DNA of 64,000 bases from Saccharomycopsis fibuligera x Saccharomycopsis cf. fibuligera. Its lineage: Eukaryota; Ascomycota; Saccharomycetes; Ascoideales; Saccharomycopsidaceae. Below the pieces are notes generated by a model. The model searched no databases. It was not told where the DNA came from and saw nothing but the letters and a program-made list of their open reading frames with translations. Position 1 is the stretch's first letter, and the number at the start of each line of letters is the position of its first letter. The DNA is taken from NCBI GenBank assembly GCA_001936135.1, contig CP012817.1:1178001-1242000 (forward strand), written 5' to 3'. Both the position numbers and the translations under genes were made by a program. This document shows positions 10,152 through 20,698 of the stretch, piece after piece.

Positions 10152-11239
10152 ATGGGTAAAAGCAGTAAAGACAAGCGTGACTTGTACTACAGGTATGTCC
10201 AGCTCACCTGAATGAGAAACAAAAAAAAAAAAAAAAAAAAAAAAAAATGGAAAAAAAAATGGAAAAAAAAAAAATTCCATCTAAACGTCATAACATGTGA
10301 AATACGTATCTAACATTCCCCCATAGAAAAGCCAAAGAAGAAGGCTGGAGAGCAAGATCCGCGTTCAAGCTACTCCAACTTAACGAGCAGTTTCAGCTCT
10401 TCAAGGGGATCCGTCGTGTCGTCGACTTGTGTGCTGCACCAGGGTCATGGTCCCAAGTGCTAAGCCGGGAAATCTATGAAAAAAATCAGTCTTCTTCAGC
10501 AGAAGAAGACCAGCCTAAAATCGTCGCTGTTGATCTTCAGCCAATGTCGCCTATTAATGGTGTCACCACCTTGCAAGCCGACATTACCCATCCAAAGACT
10601 TTAGCCAAAATCTTGGACATCTTTGGAGGTGAGAAAGCTGACTTTGTATGCAGTGATGGGGCCCCCGACGTTACAGGACTCCACGACTTGGATGAATACA
10701 TTCAAGCTCAGCTTATTCTTTCTGCATTACAGTTAACCACATGTTTGCTTAAACCGGGCGGTGACTTTGTTGCAAAGATCTTTCGTGGTAGGGATATTGA
10801 TCTAATGTACGCTCAGTTGGGCTACTTGTTTGAAGAAGTGGTTTGTGCAAAGCCAAGAGCCAGCAGAGGAACTTCATTGGAAGCGTTTATTGTGTGCCGC
10901 GGGTACAAGCCAAGACCTGGCTGGACGCCGCAGTTAAAACTTAATCAGTCCACAGAGGAGTTTTTTCAGGATAGCGCCGTTGCTGAAGACACTACGATAA
11001 TGAATAGACAGAATAAATTGAGAGATGATATGCTAAACTACTTGCCTTTTGAAGAAAGAGTGATTGCCCCATTTGTTGCTTGTGGCGATTTGTCAAGTTA
11101 TGATTCTGATGCCACTTATACTTTGGACCATAAAGTATCTCAAATGAGTTTAGATCCAGTACAGTCGCCAACTGCTCCTCCTTATAAAAAGGCAATAGAA
11201 ATGAAAAGAAGAGGCGAACTAAGGGGGGTTAAAAGGTAG
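10152..11239 (+). CDS. TRM7: tRNA 2'-O-ribose methyltransferase Trm7
   Basis: Trm7 methylates the 2'-OH of anticodon-loop positions 32 and 34 of several tRNAs, with Trm732 and Rtt10/Trm734 as partners. Exons 10152-10192 and 10327-11239 give 317 residues. The 134-nt intron has donor GTATGT, a TCTAAC branch and acceptor CATAG. The protein starts [29 protein letters not shown] with K28 of the K-D-K-E tetrad, followed by the SAM-binding [15 protein letters not shown] and [31 protein letters not shown] supplies the next catalytic Lys, and [19 protein letters not shown] the Glu. Length matches the family (310 in S. cerevisiae). The intron carries a 27-base A run. Confidence 0.95.
10221..10247. repeat. 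Poly(dA) tract, 27 bases, inside the TRM7 intron
   Basis: The A run is followed by three more short A runs separated by TGG, so the middle third of the intron is almost only purine. Confidence 0.9.
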
Positions 11240-12234
11240 GTGAGGCGGCATGGTGTTGCTATAATAGCTGTTGGGATTTATGCTCTGAAACTGGAATTGA
11301 AAAGTTACGGAAACGATGAGTTTGTCTTTGATTTTGCATGAAAATCATACTTGATTATTTTTGGAATCAACCTTGCAAAAATTTACATCACTCATGGCGT
11401 TATATTTTATACTTAATCTATCTCAACTTTCGTCATGTATTTGATTTTTTCCGTTTTTCTTTCCATTTTTTATTCTCATTTTCATTTTCATTTTCATTTT
11501 CATTTTCATTTTCATTTTCATTTTCATTTACATTTACATTGTCATTGTCATTGCCATTTTCAGCATCATTTTCAGCATCATTTTCGTTTCCATTTCATTT
11601 CATTTCATTTCGTTTTTTTTTTTCAGGGATTCTTTCATTGTTGTTATTTCGTATTTTTCTCTTCTTCTTTGCTGACCTTATTTACTTGTTTTGTTATATA
11701 ATAGATTAACATCTTTATTAGTATCTTTGTCATTTATCGTTTAGCTTTTGTTTGTTATGGTAATAGACATAGAATAGTTTATTGCACTGGGTGCCTGTAA
11801 GCTACAAACCGTAATGCCTTATATTATGAAGAGAAAATATAAAACATTGCATTGACTATTTTAATCGCTATACCTTTTTGTCTGTGACACTGTTCAAGCT
11901 TATGTTTACTCTGGCCCAACGTTGCTTATCGCAAACAGCATTATATCTGCGGTTTGTTGGCAACTACACTCTACAATTGGAAAGCCTACACAGTCGCCTT
12001 CAAGCCCTTCTATATGTTATAACACCACTCAAGAACTTAGTTGCCATGATAAAGTACTTCGCTATTATTGGAAGAAACAAAGTCTCTATCGCATGATTTT
12101 AAATTCTACTGCAAGTTTAGCAAAACACATCGAGCACAAAGACAAATACAAACAATAATATGTATATATGTATATATATGTATTTGTTCTGGTCCATATA
12201 TCTATTTATTCATTTGTTTATGGGCAGCACCCAC
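11240..12234. other. Convergent intergenic region TRM7/LYS9
   Basis: About 1 kb between two stop codons. The left half holds a long CATTTT-type hexanucleotide repeat. Near 11921-11964 there is a hairpin with an internal loop that resembles one arm of an H/ACA snoRNA, described as a finding. Open frames here are translations of the repeat (Phe/Ser alternation) and are not genes. Confidence 0.5.
11474..11632. repeat. Degenerate (CATTTT)n hexanucleotide array
   Basis: Around eight near-perfect CATTTT units are followed by drifting units (CATTTA, CATTGT, CATTGC, CAGCAT) and then CATTTC. The decay to one side suggests an old array still expanding at its left end. It lies in the 3' region of TRM7. 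Confidence 0.85.
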
Positions 12235-13569
12235 TTACAAAGTCTTTTCAGTTAAGTAAATGTCATACTTTTCTTTCAAAGCATTAAGCAATGGGTAAAC
12301 AACCTTAGGGCTATGAGGAGCCACAAGCCCAACATCGCTGATAGTACCATCCAAGACTTGTTGCGTAGCAACGGCACAAGGAACACCCACAGTCTTAGCC
12401 ATAGAAGAGTAGCCGCCAACAACACCATAATCGACAAGAGTACTAGTTCTAGTTTCAGTAGTACCATCAGCCCATTCAATACCAAATTTATGTTGCAACA
12501 CCACCAAATCTCTTTCATTGTCAGCATATTGCATAAGTTCTTCCAAAGTGGCACAAAGAGTGTCCAATGGGTTGCCTCTTGGGGTGATTTCCTTATCACT
12601 GAAGAGACCCAACCAGTTGAAACCATTCAAGATTCTTTGCTTTTCAGAGTCATTAGGGAAATAAGCCTTGGATTCAATAGCTTTGACCAAGTCTGCCTTT
12701 TCAGTCGAGCTGATGCCCAACACGGCAGCAAGAGCCTGTTTCCATGGGATCTTGGTACTGAGAGCTTCAATTGGGTCTTCTTTCAAAAATCCAATGTCAA
12801 CAAGAACTTTGATGAATTCTGGGAAACCTTGGTATCTCAAAGTACCACGAATAATGGTTTCTGCTTCCGGAATTTGGTACAACTCCTTGTATGGTGTAGA
12901 ATCTCTATTTGGGTAAGCAACAAAGGCGAAACCTGGATAGATAAAGTATGGTTGAGCACTAGCCATTAATTCTTCGCCAGTGATACTTTCAACTTTACCA
13001 TTTTTCCAGTACTGAGCATTGTTTCTCAAAGCGAGCAAAACACCTCTTGAAGACCAACTGAATTTGTAACCCAATGGATTATCGGAATCTTCAGGAGCTG
13101 GCAAGCCACCACAATAACTCAAAAACGACTTGATTTTACCGTTTTGTTTATGAACTTCATCAATGGTCTTAACAGCGTACAAGTGGTCAATACCTGGATC
13201 CAAACCAATTTCATTCATGACGGTAATTCCGGCCTTTTTAATTTCTGGTTCAAGTTCCTTCAAAGCAGCACTAATGTAAGAAGTGGTGACAACATTAGTT
13301 TTGTTTCTAATTGCACTCTTGACAACAAGTGGATGGTAAATGTATGGAATAAGAGAGATCACAACGTCAACTTTACCAACAGCAGCATCAAGAGCCTTTT
13401 CGTCAGTAACGTCAAGGGAAATAGCCTTAGCGTGCTCGCCGGCGAGCTTCTTGGCATTTTCCAACGTACGACAAGCAACAGTGACGTCGATACCATTTGT
13501 AGTGGAAAGAATATCAACGGTTGGTTTAGCAACAAAACCAGAACCGAGAAGAAGAACTTGTTTGGACAT
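12235..13569 (-). CDS. LYS9: Saccharopine dehydrogenase (NADP+, L-glutamate-forming)
   Basis: Lys9 catalyses the penultimate step of the fungal alpha-aminoadipate lysine pathway, condensing aminoadipate semialdehyde with glutamate to give saccharopine. The 444-residue product matches the family length (446 in S. cerevisiae). It starts MSKQVLLLGSGFVAKP, a Rossmann dinucleotide-binding loop, and contains NEIGLDPGIDHLYAVK, SYCGGLPAPE and NPLGYKFSWSSRGVL, all typical of saccharopine reductases. The ATG at 13569 is chosen because the open frame upstream begins with TTG. A perfect Gcn4 site lies about 190 bp upstream, in line with general amino-acid control. Confidence 0.97.
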   Translation of the reverse strand: MSKQVLLLGSGFVAKPTVDILSTTNGIDVTVACRTLENAKKLAGEHAKAISLDVTDEKALDAAVGKVDVVISLIPYIYHPLVVKSAIRNKTNVVTTSYISAALKELEPEIKKAGITVMNEIGLDPGIDHLYAVKTIDEVHKQNGKIKSFLSYCGGLPAPEDSDNPLGYKFSWSSRGVLLALRNNAQYWKNGKVESITGEELMASAQPYFIYPGFAFVAYPNRDSTPYKELYQIPEAETIIRGTLRYQGFPEFIKVLVDIGFLKEDPIEALSTKIPWKQALAAVLGISSTEKADLVKAIESKAYFPNDSEKQRILNGFNWLGLFSDKEITPRGNPLDTLCATLEELMQYADNERDLVVLQHKFGIEWADGTTETRTSTLVDYGVVGGYSSMAKTVGVPCAVATQQVLDGTISDVGLVAPHSPKVVYPLLNALKEKYDIYLTEKTL

Positions 13570-14577
13570 TATGATAGTAACGGTTAGCAAGAATTAGCGG
13601 GCAAAGGTTCAATTGAGACTAACGTATCAATTGAGGGGCAATAAAGGCTACAGAAGGGAGGGAAGAAAAGGAAAAAAAGGAAAAGAGGAAAGGGAGCGGT
13701 GAAAAATTATGGGAAGTTGAAAGATTTGAAGGGCTTTTTATTTCATCTCAGTCTCTGACTCATTCTATCAGTATGCGGTTGCCGATTCGGGGGCTTCTCC
13801 GAGGAGCTAGTGCGGTCGGAAGTATTGAAGCGCAGATAAGCAGTTCCGAGGAGGGGAGGGGCTGTTGTTGTATATATGAATTTAGATATAGGTTACAGTA
13901 TCGAATATTATCTCAAATTAAATATAATCAAACCAACGGCAATGGCGACGGTAATGGTAATAGCTTGTCAGTGATTACAGCTAACTGGTGAGCCCAAGCA
14001 TCATTGCGACATTGGCGTAATCCTGTGTGGTATACGCATGGTTCAAGAGAATAGACTTTTCAAATAAATATGCGACAATCCTTAAATCCTAATTGTATTG
14101 CAAGTCAAATGATAAACGAAATGTCTATCTAATCACATGAGGGCCATGGAACATGTCGTAGCTATATGTTTATAAAATCAAGAGTGAAAACAAACAAAAC
14201 AAAACAAAATAAAAGGCTAATATTACATAATATTTTTCACTATAAGTGTAATAACTTTTCAGCATCCAAAGTTAATCCATTCACAATAAATACAGCACAG
14301 TATAAATCCAAAACTCCTGCTTTTTCTCTTCATTTTGAGCTAATACGCCGGCAACCGTAACTATAATAACAACTACATCCATAAACTATTTGATAGAATT
14401 TTTTCCCATTTGTTGTACAATCAGATAAAGTTTCTTATCTCGATGACAAATGATAAAATCGCATCATTTCGATACTAGTTATCATTTAACAATAAAAAAA
14501 ATCATTCTTATTTCTTTATTTCTTTCTTTCTTTCTCCTTCAGAAACCTCTACTTTCACTATGAGAAAAGCAAAATTA
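13570..14577. other. Intergenic region between TAF6 and LYS9
   Basis: About 1 kb: LYS9 promoter on the left, TAF6 3' end on the right. A purine-rich stretch lies at 13650-13705 (on the coding strand, a pyrimidine-rich leader), a TGACTCA at 13756, and AT-rich DNA after 14030. No gene is supported. Confidence 0.55.
13756..13762. promoter_or_regulatory. Gcn4-type site TGACTCA upstream of LYS9
   Basis: The heptamer exactly matches the Gcn4 consensus and lies 187 bp upstream of the LYS9 start codon, a usual distance. Lysine genes are well-known Gcn4 targets in yeasts. Function here is inferred. Confidence 0.65.
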
Positions 14578-16566
14578 CTATACTTCTCCAAAGAAAATTC
14601 CTTCTGCTACAGCCAGCGCATCCTGCTGTTTTGCTAACTCAGCAGCAAAATTGTCTCCAACTCTTTCTTTCAACTTCAAATAAATTTTCTCGTCAAGCTT
14701 CTGTTGTTGCAGTTGCGATTGCAATTGCTGCTGTCCTTGCTCTAGCTTGACTTTATCATTTCCATTTACACTCTTTTCTTTTTTCAACAATATACTATTT
14801 TCAGCATCTTTCTTTAATTCACGTAGTGCATCAGTCACTGCGCTTATCAAAATTGTTTTTTGTTTATTGACGATTTTCTTAGTCAAATCTTGCTCATCAA
14901 TAGCACCGCCACCAGTAGTAGTGCTTATTGCATGATCATTATTACTGTTATTGTTATCATCAGCATTCGTTTCCGCATCTTCCATTTCCACGTCATCATC
15001 ACTATTAGTCTTGCTATTAGTGCCGTTGGCAGCATTGTCATTACCAGTTCTCTTTTCACCGAAATATACAAATTCAGACCAAATTTTCAAATTTCCTAGC
15101 AAAATTAGTCTAATTATTTCTGTTCCTAGCTTGCGAATCCCCACAATAGCACCGTAATAACTGCCAAAATTACGATACAAATTCTTACTGTACGCTTTTT
15201 CCAAATTTTGGTTTTCGTCATGAGTGGTGTTGCTGCTTTTCTCTCTGCTGTTCCCATTACTGCTACCATTTTCATTATTGTTATTACCACCATTGTTGCT
15301 GTCATTAGCATCACCAATAGTGCTACCATTTTCGACTCCATTTGTAAGAGATGCATCATTAATACTGGATTGCAATAATGCTTTGAGTAACGTTCTAGCT
15401 ACTCTTGGCTTGAGAGTATTATAATTGCTGCCGTAGTGTTTCAATATATGATCAAGCAATCCAGCGGCAAATTCCCTAATTGCCAATATTTCATCCAAGT
15501 AGTCCTCGATTAAAGTATCAACATTGCCTGTCCCATTACCATTTTCATTTGCACCAATATTTTTCAAAGAAGGAACTTTTCCAATACGTTTAGCCAATAA
15601 AAGAGTCAAGATACATGGAAGCAAAGAATGAATGTATGGATCTAAAAAGATGTGTTCGTTGAGTAACAATGAATAAATTGATTCAAGCATGATGTGGAGT
15701 AATGCAATGTTGCCCAAATTGTTAGTAATGGTCTCTGAGATAAATTGGATGAAATAAGGTACAAGTTGATGTAAACCAGGATCAGACCGAAGTGATACTA
15801 ATGCGCTGTTTTTCAAATATTCAAACTCTGGATTATTAGTTGGAGACGAAGTTAACACCTGAATGATTTTGTTAAAGTATAACTGTAGTTCTTTGGAAAT
15901 AACATGCTTGATGAGTGGTTTGATTTGCAAGTTATTATTATCAAACGATGTCTTGTTTTTATTGTTATTATTAGCGGCGGCGGCAGCGGCGGCGGCTGCA
16001 GTAACCCCATCCTTTGCTGGTTGGTTTTCAAGTACCGAGTTACTATTAAGAATCAAGTTTTGAATACTACCCCTTTCTGATGGTGGTAATGCTTTGATTT
16101 CCGCTAGTGATGGATTTTGCGGAATACTTGGCTGGACCCCTTCAATAGCAAGCCAATGTGCGGTAAAAGTAACTAAACGAGGCACCTTAGGTAATGGGCT
16201 GTTGATCAATTTTTCAAAATCAATCATATTGTCGTCAATATAGTATAATGTCTGACCTGGACCAACTAATGCTTGCTTGAATTGTAATGGGCGCGAAACA
16301 TTATAGCCGTATAATGGCTCAACGTTTAATGTCTTGAGAGCCTTATTAATATCACGCGTACTAAGGGTCTTGCGCTTTGAGTGTCGCATAAATTTGAGAG
16401 CTTGCTCTGTGATTTGAAAAATACGATATTCAATATCCATTGCCAACACATTAGCTACATCATTGGGAAGGTTACCAATGCCGAGGGATTCTGCCGCGTC
16501 CTTAACGGTGTCCAACGGCGACCAAAGACTATTAGAAGCTGGTATTGAAGTTGCTGGTGGAGGCAT
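14578..16566 (-). CDS. TAF6: TFIID (and possibly SAGA) subunit Taf6
   Basis: Taf6 pairs with Taf9 through a histone H4-like fold in TFIID and, in yeast, SAGA. This 662-residue protein has the histone fold at about residues 14-80 (DTVKDAAESLGIGNLPNDVANVLAMDIEYRI, then HSKRKTLSTRDINKALK). A linker with poly-Ala and poly-Asn follows, then the HEAT-repeat domain from about residue 215 (KHVISKELQLYFNKIIQVL, then DPGLHQLVPYFIQFISE). The rest is low complexity: Asn/Gly/Ser-rich inserts, an acidic block with DDDVEMEDAE, and Gln-rich sequence near the C-terminus. It is longer than S. cerevisiae Taf6 (516 residues), and the extra length comes from the low-complexity inserts. Confidence 0.93.
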   Translation of the reverse strand: MPPPATSIPASNSLWSPLDTVKDAAESLGIGNLPNDVANVLAMDIEYRIFQITEQALKFMRHSKRKTLSTRDINKALKTLNVEPLYGYNVSRPLQFKQALVGPGQTLYYIDDNMIDFEKLINSPLPKVPRLVTFTAHWLAIEGVQPSIPQNPSLAEIKALPPSERGSIQNLILNSNSVLENQPAKDGVTAAAAAAAAANNNNKNKTSFDNNNLQIKPLIKHVISKELQLYFNKIIQVLTSSPTNNPEFEYLKNSALVSLRSDPGLHQLVPYFIQFISETITNNLGNIALLHIMLESIYSLLLNEHIFLDPYIHSLLPCILTLLLAKRIGKVPSLKNIGANENGNGTGNVDTLIEDYLDEILAIREFAAGLLDHILKHYGSNYNTLKPRVARTLLKALLQSSINDASLTNGVENGSTIGDANDSNNGGNNNNENGSSNGNSREKSSNTTHDENQNLEKAYSKNLYRNFGSYYGAIVGIRKLGTEIIRLILLGNLKIWSEFVYFGEKRTGNDNAANGTNSKTNSDDDVEMEDAETNADDNNNSNNDHAISTTTGGGAIDEQDLTKKIVNKQKTILISAVTDALRELKKDAENSILLKKEKSVNGNDKVKLEQGQQQLQSQLQQQKLDEKIYLKLKERVGDNFAAELAKQQDALAVAEGIFFGEV

Positions 16567-17459
16567 TGTAAACGGTTTTATTTATTATTGAAAAGCTCCT
16601 CGAATTAACTGCTTTATCAGAATTTAGTTGTTTAATATTTCTATTCTCTCAGCTCTATTTTCTGATCTTCAGCCTACTCCATTCACAGTTTATTTTATTT
16701 TCTTTTGAGTTTTCAAAAATCGAATTTTTTTGACACTTTGGTGGCACGGGCTCGCAACCAGTAAACATTTAGCTGGTTGATGCTCAACATGCGCATATAT
16801 GAACACTCTTGTATTTGAAAAATCCTCAAAAAATCAACCGGATAGCAATTCAAGGTTGCAAAATGCAGTAAAAGTTAGTCACACTTTTTTGAAGCTTGAT
16901 AGTTATCAAAAAGTTCTGATTTACGGGTAGATTAGTGATTAGTAGTGATGATTGCGCTGAAAGTAGTGATGATTTCGAAGAAAGTAAGCCTTGTAAGTGT
17001 CGTAATTTCAGCAATTAAATAATGCTGCAAAAAGGTTAAGCGCAATGTGTGTTTAATTTAGTGCGGTCGAATATAGCATAATATTGCATGTAATGCAAAT
17101 GTGCTTGTAATTCAGTATAACGGTTATCATGGAAACGAGCATAATAGTAAGAAAAATGAAGAATTTGAAGCGATGATTTCCAGAATCACCAGAATTGGTG
17201 CTTTTCAGACTTGCCATATTCAGAAATCGTAGAGCTACAAGCATAAAAGAGAAAAAAAAATTAAAGCAGGTGCATTAGTGATGATATATAGCTTGACATG
17301 ACGCAGCATTCGCTACGCTTAAGTTAATATATAAAAACAAAGTATAGTACGTAAAGAATCAGTAAAAAGAAATGAGTTTCGAGATAAAAAAGGAGAAACA
17401 AAAGGATTAAATTAATCTATAATTCATGATAAAATGCTGAGATAACACTTCTTTCCTTT
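16567..17459. other. Intergenic region between KRS1 and TAF6
   Basis: About 890 bp holding the TAF6 promoter on the left and the KRS1 3' region on the right. It contains a two-copy 21-bp direct repeat (16942-16983). A 63-codon antisense-like frame at 17053-17244 shows no family features. No RNA gene can be supported, although the repeat contains a GTGATGA string like a C box. Confidence 0.5.
16942..16983. repeat. Tandem direct repeat, 2 x 21 bp
   Basis: The units GTAGTGATGATTGCGCTGAAA and GTAGTGATGATTTCGAAGAAA differ at three or four positions. They lie about 380 bp upstream of the TAF6 start codon on the opposite side. Confidence 0.8.
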
Positions 17460-19214
17460 CTAGTTATCGGATTTCTTTTCTTTTTCCTTTTCATCTGGTT
17501 TCAAAGTTGGGAACAACAAAACTTCTCTAATGGTGTTAGAGTCTGTCAAGAACATAGCAAGTCTGTCAATACCACAGCCCCAACCACCAGTTGGAGGCAA
17601 ACCGTATTCCAAAGCATTACAGAAAGTTTCATCTATCAATTGAGCTTCATCATCACCCAAATCCTTTTGTCTAGCTTGTTCCTCAAATCTAGCTCTTTGG
17701 TCAAATGGATCATTCAATTCAGTGTAGGCATTAGCAATTTCCTTAGTGGCAACAAAAACCTCAAATCTTTCACAAAGACCAGGAATGTTACGATGGTATT
17801 TGGCCAATGGAGACATCATTTGAGGATGACCGAAGATGAAAGTTGGGTTGATACAAGCATCTTCCAATTCACCAACCAATTTGTCTAACATTCTAGCATT
17901 GGTTAATGGCGGTGGACAATCTAATTTGTATTTGATTAACAATTTTTTCAAAAATTCGCCAGTCTCCTTAGTGTGTAATTGATCTCCTGGTGGGAATTTA
18001 GTGTCGTAAGCTTTTTCCAAGCCTTCAATCATATCAACTCTTTTCCATGGTCTAGAAAAGTCAATGGACAATTCTTTACCGTCTGGACCATCTGGGTGGT
18101 ATTTGATAACGTAGTCACCAGTGATTTTCTTGACCATTTCACTGAACATCAATTCAGTCATGTCCATCAAGTCATAGACATCAGCATAAGCTTGATAAAA
18201 TTCACAAGTGGTAAATTCTGGGTTATGAGTCATATCAATACCTTCATTTCTGAATTGTCTGCCAATTTCATAAACTCTGTCAATACCGCCGACAACTAAT
18301 TCTTTCAAGAATAATTCAGGAGCAATTCTCATGTACATTTGCATGTCCAAATCGTTGTGATGAGTAACGAATGGCTTAGCGGTAGCACCACCAGCAATAA
18401 CATTCAAAATTGGAGTTTCAACTTCAATATATTTTCTGGCATTCAAGAAATCTCTAATGTAAGTGATGATTTGAGATCTAACCAAAAATTTGTCTCTAAC
18501 ATTCTTGTTCATTATCAAATCCAAGTATCTTTTTCTGTATCTAGTTTCTTGATCTTTGAAACCGTAATGTTCAGCTGGAAGCATATGCAAACATGGAGAC
18601 AATAATTGAATTTTTTGAGCGAAAACGGATAATTCACCTTCACCGCCCTTCTTTGGTTGAGTTCTACCTGGATAACCAGTAACCCCAATGATATCACCTC
18701 TTCTCAAGATATCGTGCATTTCGGCAAAATCGCCATCGGCATCTTGAGCTTGTGCCATGATTTGAACTTGAACACCTTCACTTTGTAAAACATAAAATCT
18801 CAAACTTTTACCGGCTTCCCTCTTGGTCATGATTCTACCAGAAAGAGAAATAACAGTATCTTTCAAGACTTCACCCTTTTTCAAAGTGTGATATTTACCA
18901 ATGAATTCAGGAACATCGATAGAGTTGTGGAACTTGTGTGGGTATGGGTTTGGGGTCTTTGTGGTTCTCAATTCGTTAATTTGTCTAGAACGCAATTCGT
19001 GGAATTGGTTTGGAGTAATGTCCTTCAAAGAATCTTGCTTTGGTTTGGCCACTGGAGCTTTCCCTTTAGCCTTTTGAGCTTTCTTTGCTTCAATTTGACG
19101 AGCTTTTTGTCTCTTTTTCAATTCGGTTTTGCTGACTTGTTCGCCAGTGACTTCATCCAAATGAAGTTTTTGAACTTCTTCAGTAACCTTCTCAACTGGA
19201 GTTTCGGAAGACAT
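17460..19214 (-). CDS. KRS1: Cytosolic lysyl-tRNA synthetase
   Basis: A class II aminoacyl-tRNA synthetase that charges tRNA-Lys in the cytosol; 584 residues (591 in S. cerevisiae). A Lys-rich N-terminal extension typical of eukaryotic enzymes ([20 protein letters not shown]) precedes the OB-fold anticodon-binding domain, with [20 protein letters not shown]. The catalytic core follows: [15 protein letters not shown] near motif 1, then [18 protein letters not shown] (motif 2) and [17 protein letters not shown] (motif 3). There is no mitochondrial presequence. Codon bias is strong, as expected of a highly expressed gene. It is divergent from the eIF3h gene, with about 330 bp between the starts. 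Confidence 0.97.
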   Translation of the reverse strand: MSSETPVEKVTEEVQKLHLDEVTGEQVSKTELKKRQKARQIEAKKAQKAKGKAPVAKPKQDSLKDITPNQFHELRSRQINELRTTKTPNPYPHKFHNSIDVPEFIGKYHTLKKGEVLKDTVISLSGRIMTKREAGKSLRFYVLQSEGVQVQIMAQAQDADGDFAEMHDILRRGDIIGVTGYPGRTQPKKGGEGELSVFAQKIQLLSPCLHMLPAEHYGFKDQETRYRKRYLDLIMNKNVRDKFLVRSQIITYIRDFLNARKYIEVETPILNVIAGGATAKPFVTHHNDLDMQMYMRIAPELFLKELVVGGIDRVYEIGRQFRNEGIDMTHNPEFTTCEFYQAYADVYDLMDMTELMFSEMVKKITGDYVIKYHPDGPDGKELSIDFSRPWKRVDMIEGLEKAYDTKFPPGDQLHTKETGEFLKKLLIKYKLDCPPPLTNARMLDKLVGELEDACINPTFIFGHPQMMSPLAKYHRNIPGLCERFEVFVATKEIANAYTELNDPFDQRARFEEQARQKDLGDDEAQLIDETFCNALEYGLPPTGGWGCGIDRLAMFLTDSNTIREVLLFPTLKPDEKEKEKKSDN

Positions 19215-19542
19215 GATGTGTAGTGGGTTTTGGTGATAGATATTGAACTACTACTCTGGATAGTCAATAACAACGTTTACAGTGTGTTGATGTTTCTGCT
19301 TATCTCAAACTTCATTAGTCACTGAAAATCACTAAAAAAAATTTTTTAGGAAGCATTAAGTATTACCCTGTATTGGAGACAAGTATGGGGTGCATGGATG
19401 TGTGTCTGGGTGTCTGGAATTGTCAAAAAATAAAAATTTTCGTTGCGTTCTAGTAATTAGGCAGAGGAGAGTGAATAGAAGGCGTGTACTAGAGAGAAAC
19501 AGCCGTTGATAGCATAGTAATTACCATAAACGCCCCACAACT
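19215..19542. promoter_or_regulatory. Divergent promoter KRS1/eIF3h
   Basis: The interval contains AAAAAAATTTTTT at about 19334-19347 and AAAAATTTT near 19431. These resemble the RRPE element common upstream of yeast ribosome-biogenesis and translation genes. Both flanking genes act in translation, which fits, but factor binding is inferred. Confidence 0.45.
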
Positions 19543-20698
19543 ATGTCGTACGTATTGAAAGAAGCCATATGGAAGAATATGTGATTGCAGAAGCTGTTCA
19601 AAGGCTAGTTTATGTAGAGTATGAACTGTTTACTAACACCCTACCAGCAAAGAATACACCGCTCCATCTACGGAGACTGTCGAAATTGAAAGCAGTGTTG
19701 TCTTGAAGATTCTCAAGCATGCTGCTCAATACCATCCACAGCCAGTCAAGGGCCCATTATTGGGTCTTGACACCAACAAGGTCTTGAGTATATCACACTC
19801 TTTTCCATTGGCCTCCGAAAACAGCGAAGGTTACCGTTTTAGACCGGATCAAAGATACATTGACAGCTTGATCGAACAGTTGCAAAGCACTGGCGACGCT
19901 GCTCAATTTGTTGGTTGGTACCAATCTGCCACCAGTTCTAATTTCTACAACCACCAAGTGATTGACTCCCTTTTGCAATCTCAGTTGAATTCTAACGCCA
20001 ACAGTATATTACTTGTCCATGATGCATCCAAAGCAAAGAAAGGTATCTTGTCTTTGAGAGCTTTCAGATTGCATGAAAATTTCATTAAAGCTTATATCGA
20101 CAATAATAATTCTACCAGATTGAACAGAAAAGATTTGGAAGAGCATCAAATAAACTACAAAAACGCATTAGTGGAGTTGCCAGTAAATGTGCACAACTCT
20201 CAGTTGGTGTCTTTGTACTTGCATGACTTGAAGCACCAAATAAGCGATTACCTATTGAACGATTTGGACACCAACAACTTGATTGATTACAACTCTGATG
20301 AAGAAGCCAAAGCACAAAAGCAAAACAAGGACAACTTGTTTGCTGCTTCAAACTCTTTGAACTTGACTGGATTTGGTGAAAGCACCGCATTAATCAACAA
20401 ATTGGTAGAGTCCATCGATGATTACAATTACGACTTGAACAATTTCAACTACTTTCAAAGATCTTACGCTAAAGAAATGGCCAAGATTCAACAATGGAAA
20501 CAAAAGGCCAAGGTCGATGAAAGAGACGTTGATTTGGAAGAAGACTGGAAGTCTTTGTACAAGCTACCAAACGAGCCAAACAGATACGAAAACTTATTGA
20601 TTAGCGCTAGCATCAATGGATTTTGTGACGACTTGCAATTGGGTGGAGTGGGCGAATTAGTGAAAAGCTTTACTATCAAGAATGGGCTCAACAACTAG
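19543..20698 (+). CDS. Translation initiation factor eIF3 subunit h (MPN domain)
   Basis: Two exons, 19543-19547 and 19648-20698, encode 351 residues. The intron 19548-19647 has donor GTACGT, branch TTTACTAAC and acceptor ACCAG, and the splice makes MSKEYTAPSTETVEIES. An MPN domain follows: VVLKILKHAAQYHPQPVKGPLLGL, then QFVGWYQSATSSNFYNHQVIDSL and SILLVHDASKAKKGILSLRAFRL, which is the eIF3h pattern. The metal-binding JAMM residues are not conserved, as expected for a scaffold MPN protein. The C-terminal part is helical. eIF3h belongs to the larger eIF3 complex of most eukaryotes and is absent from S. cerevisiae. The first coding exon has only five bases. Confidence 0.87.

Noticed and set aside
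11338-11709. Frames of alternating Phe and Ser (or Phe and His) residues
   Set aside because: They are translations of the CATTTT repeat and have no family features.
16942-17040. C/D-box snoRNA
   Set aside because: A C-box-like GTGATGA is present twice, but no matching D box and terminal stem at a suitable distance were found.
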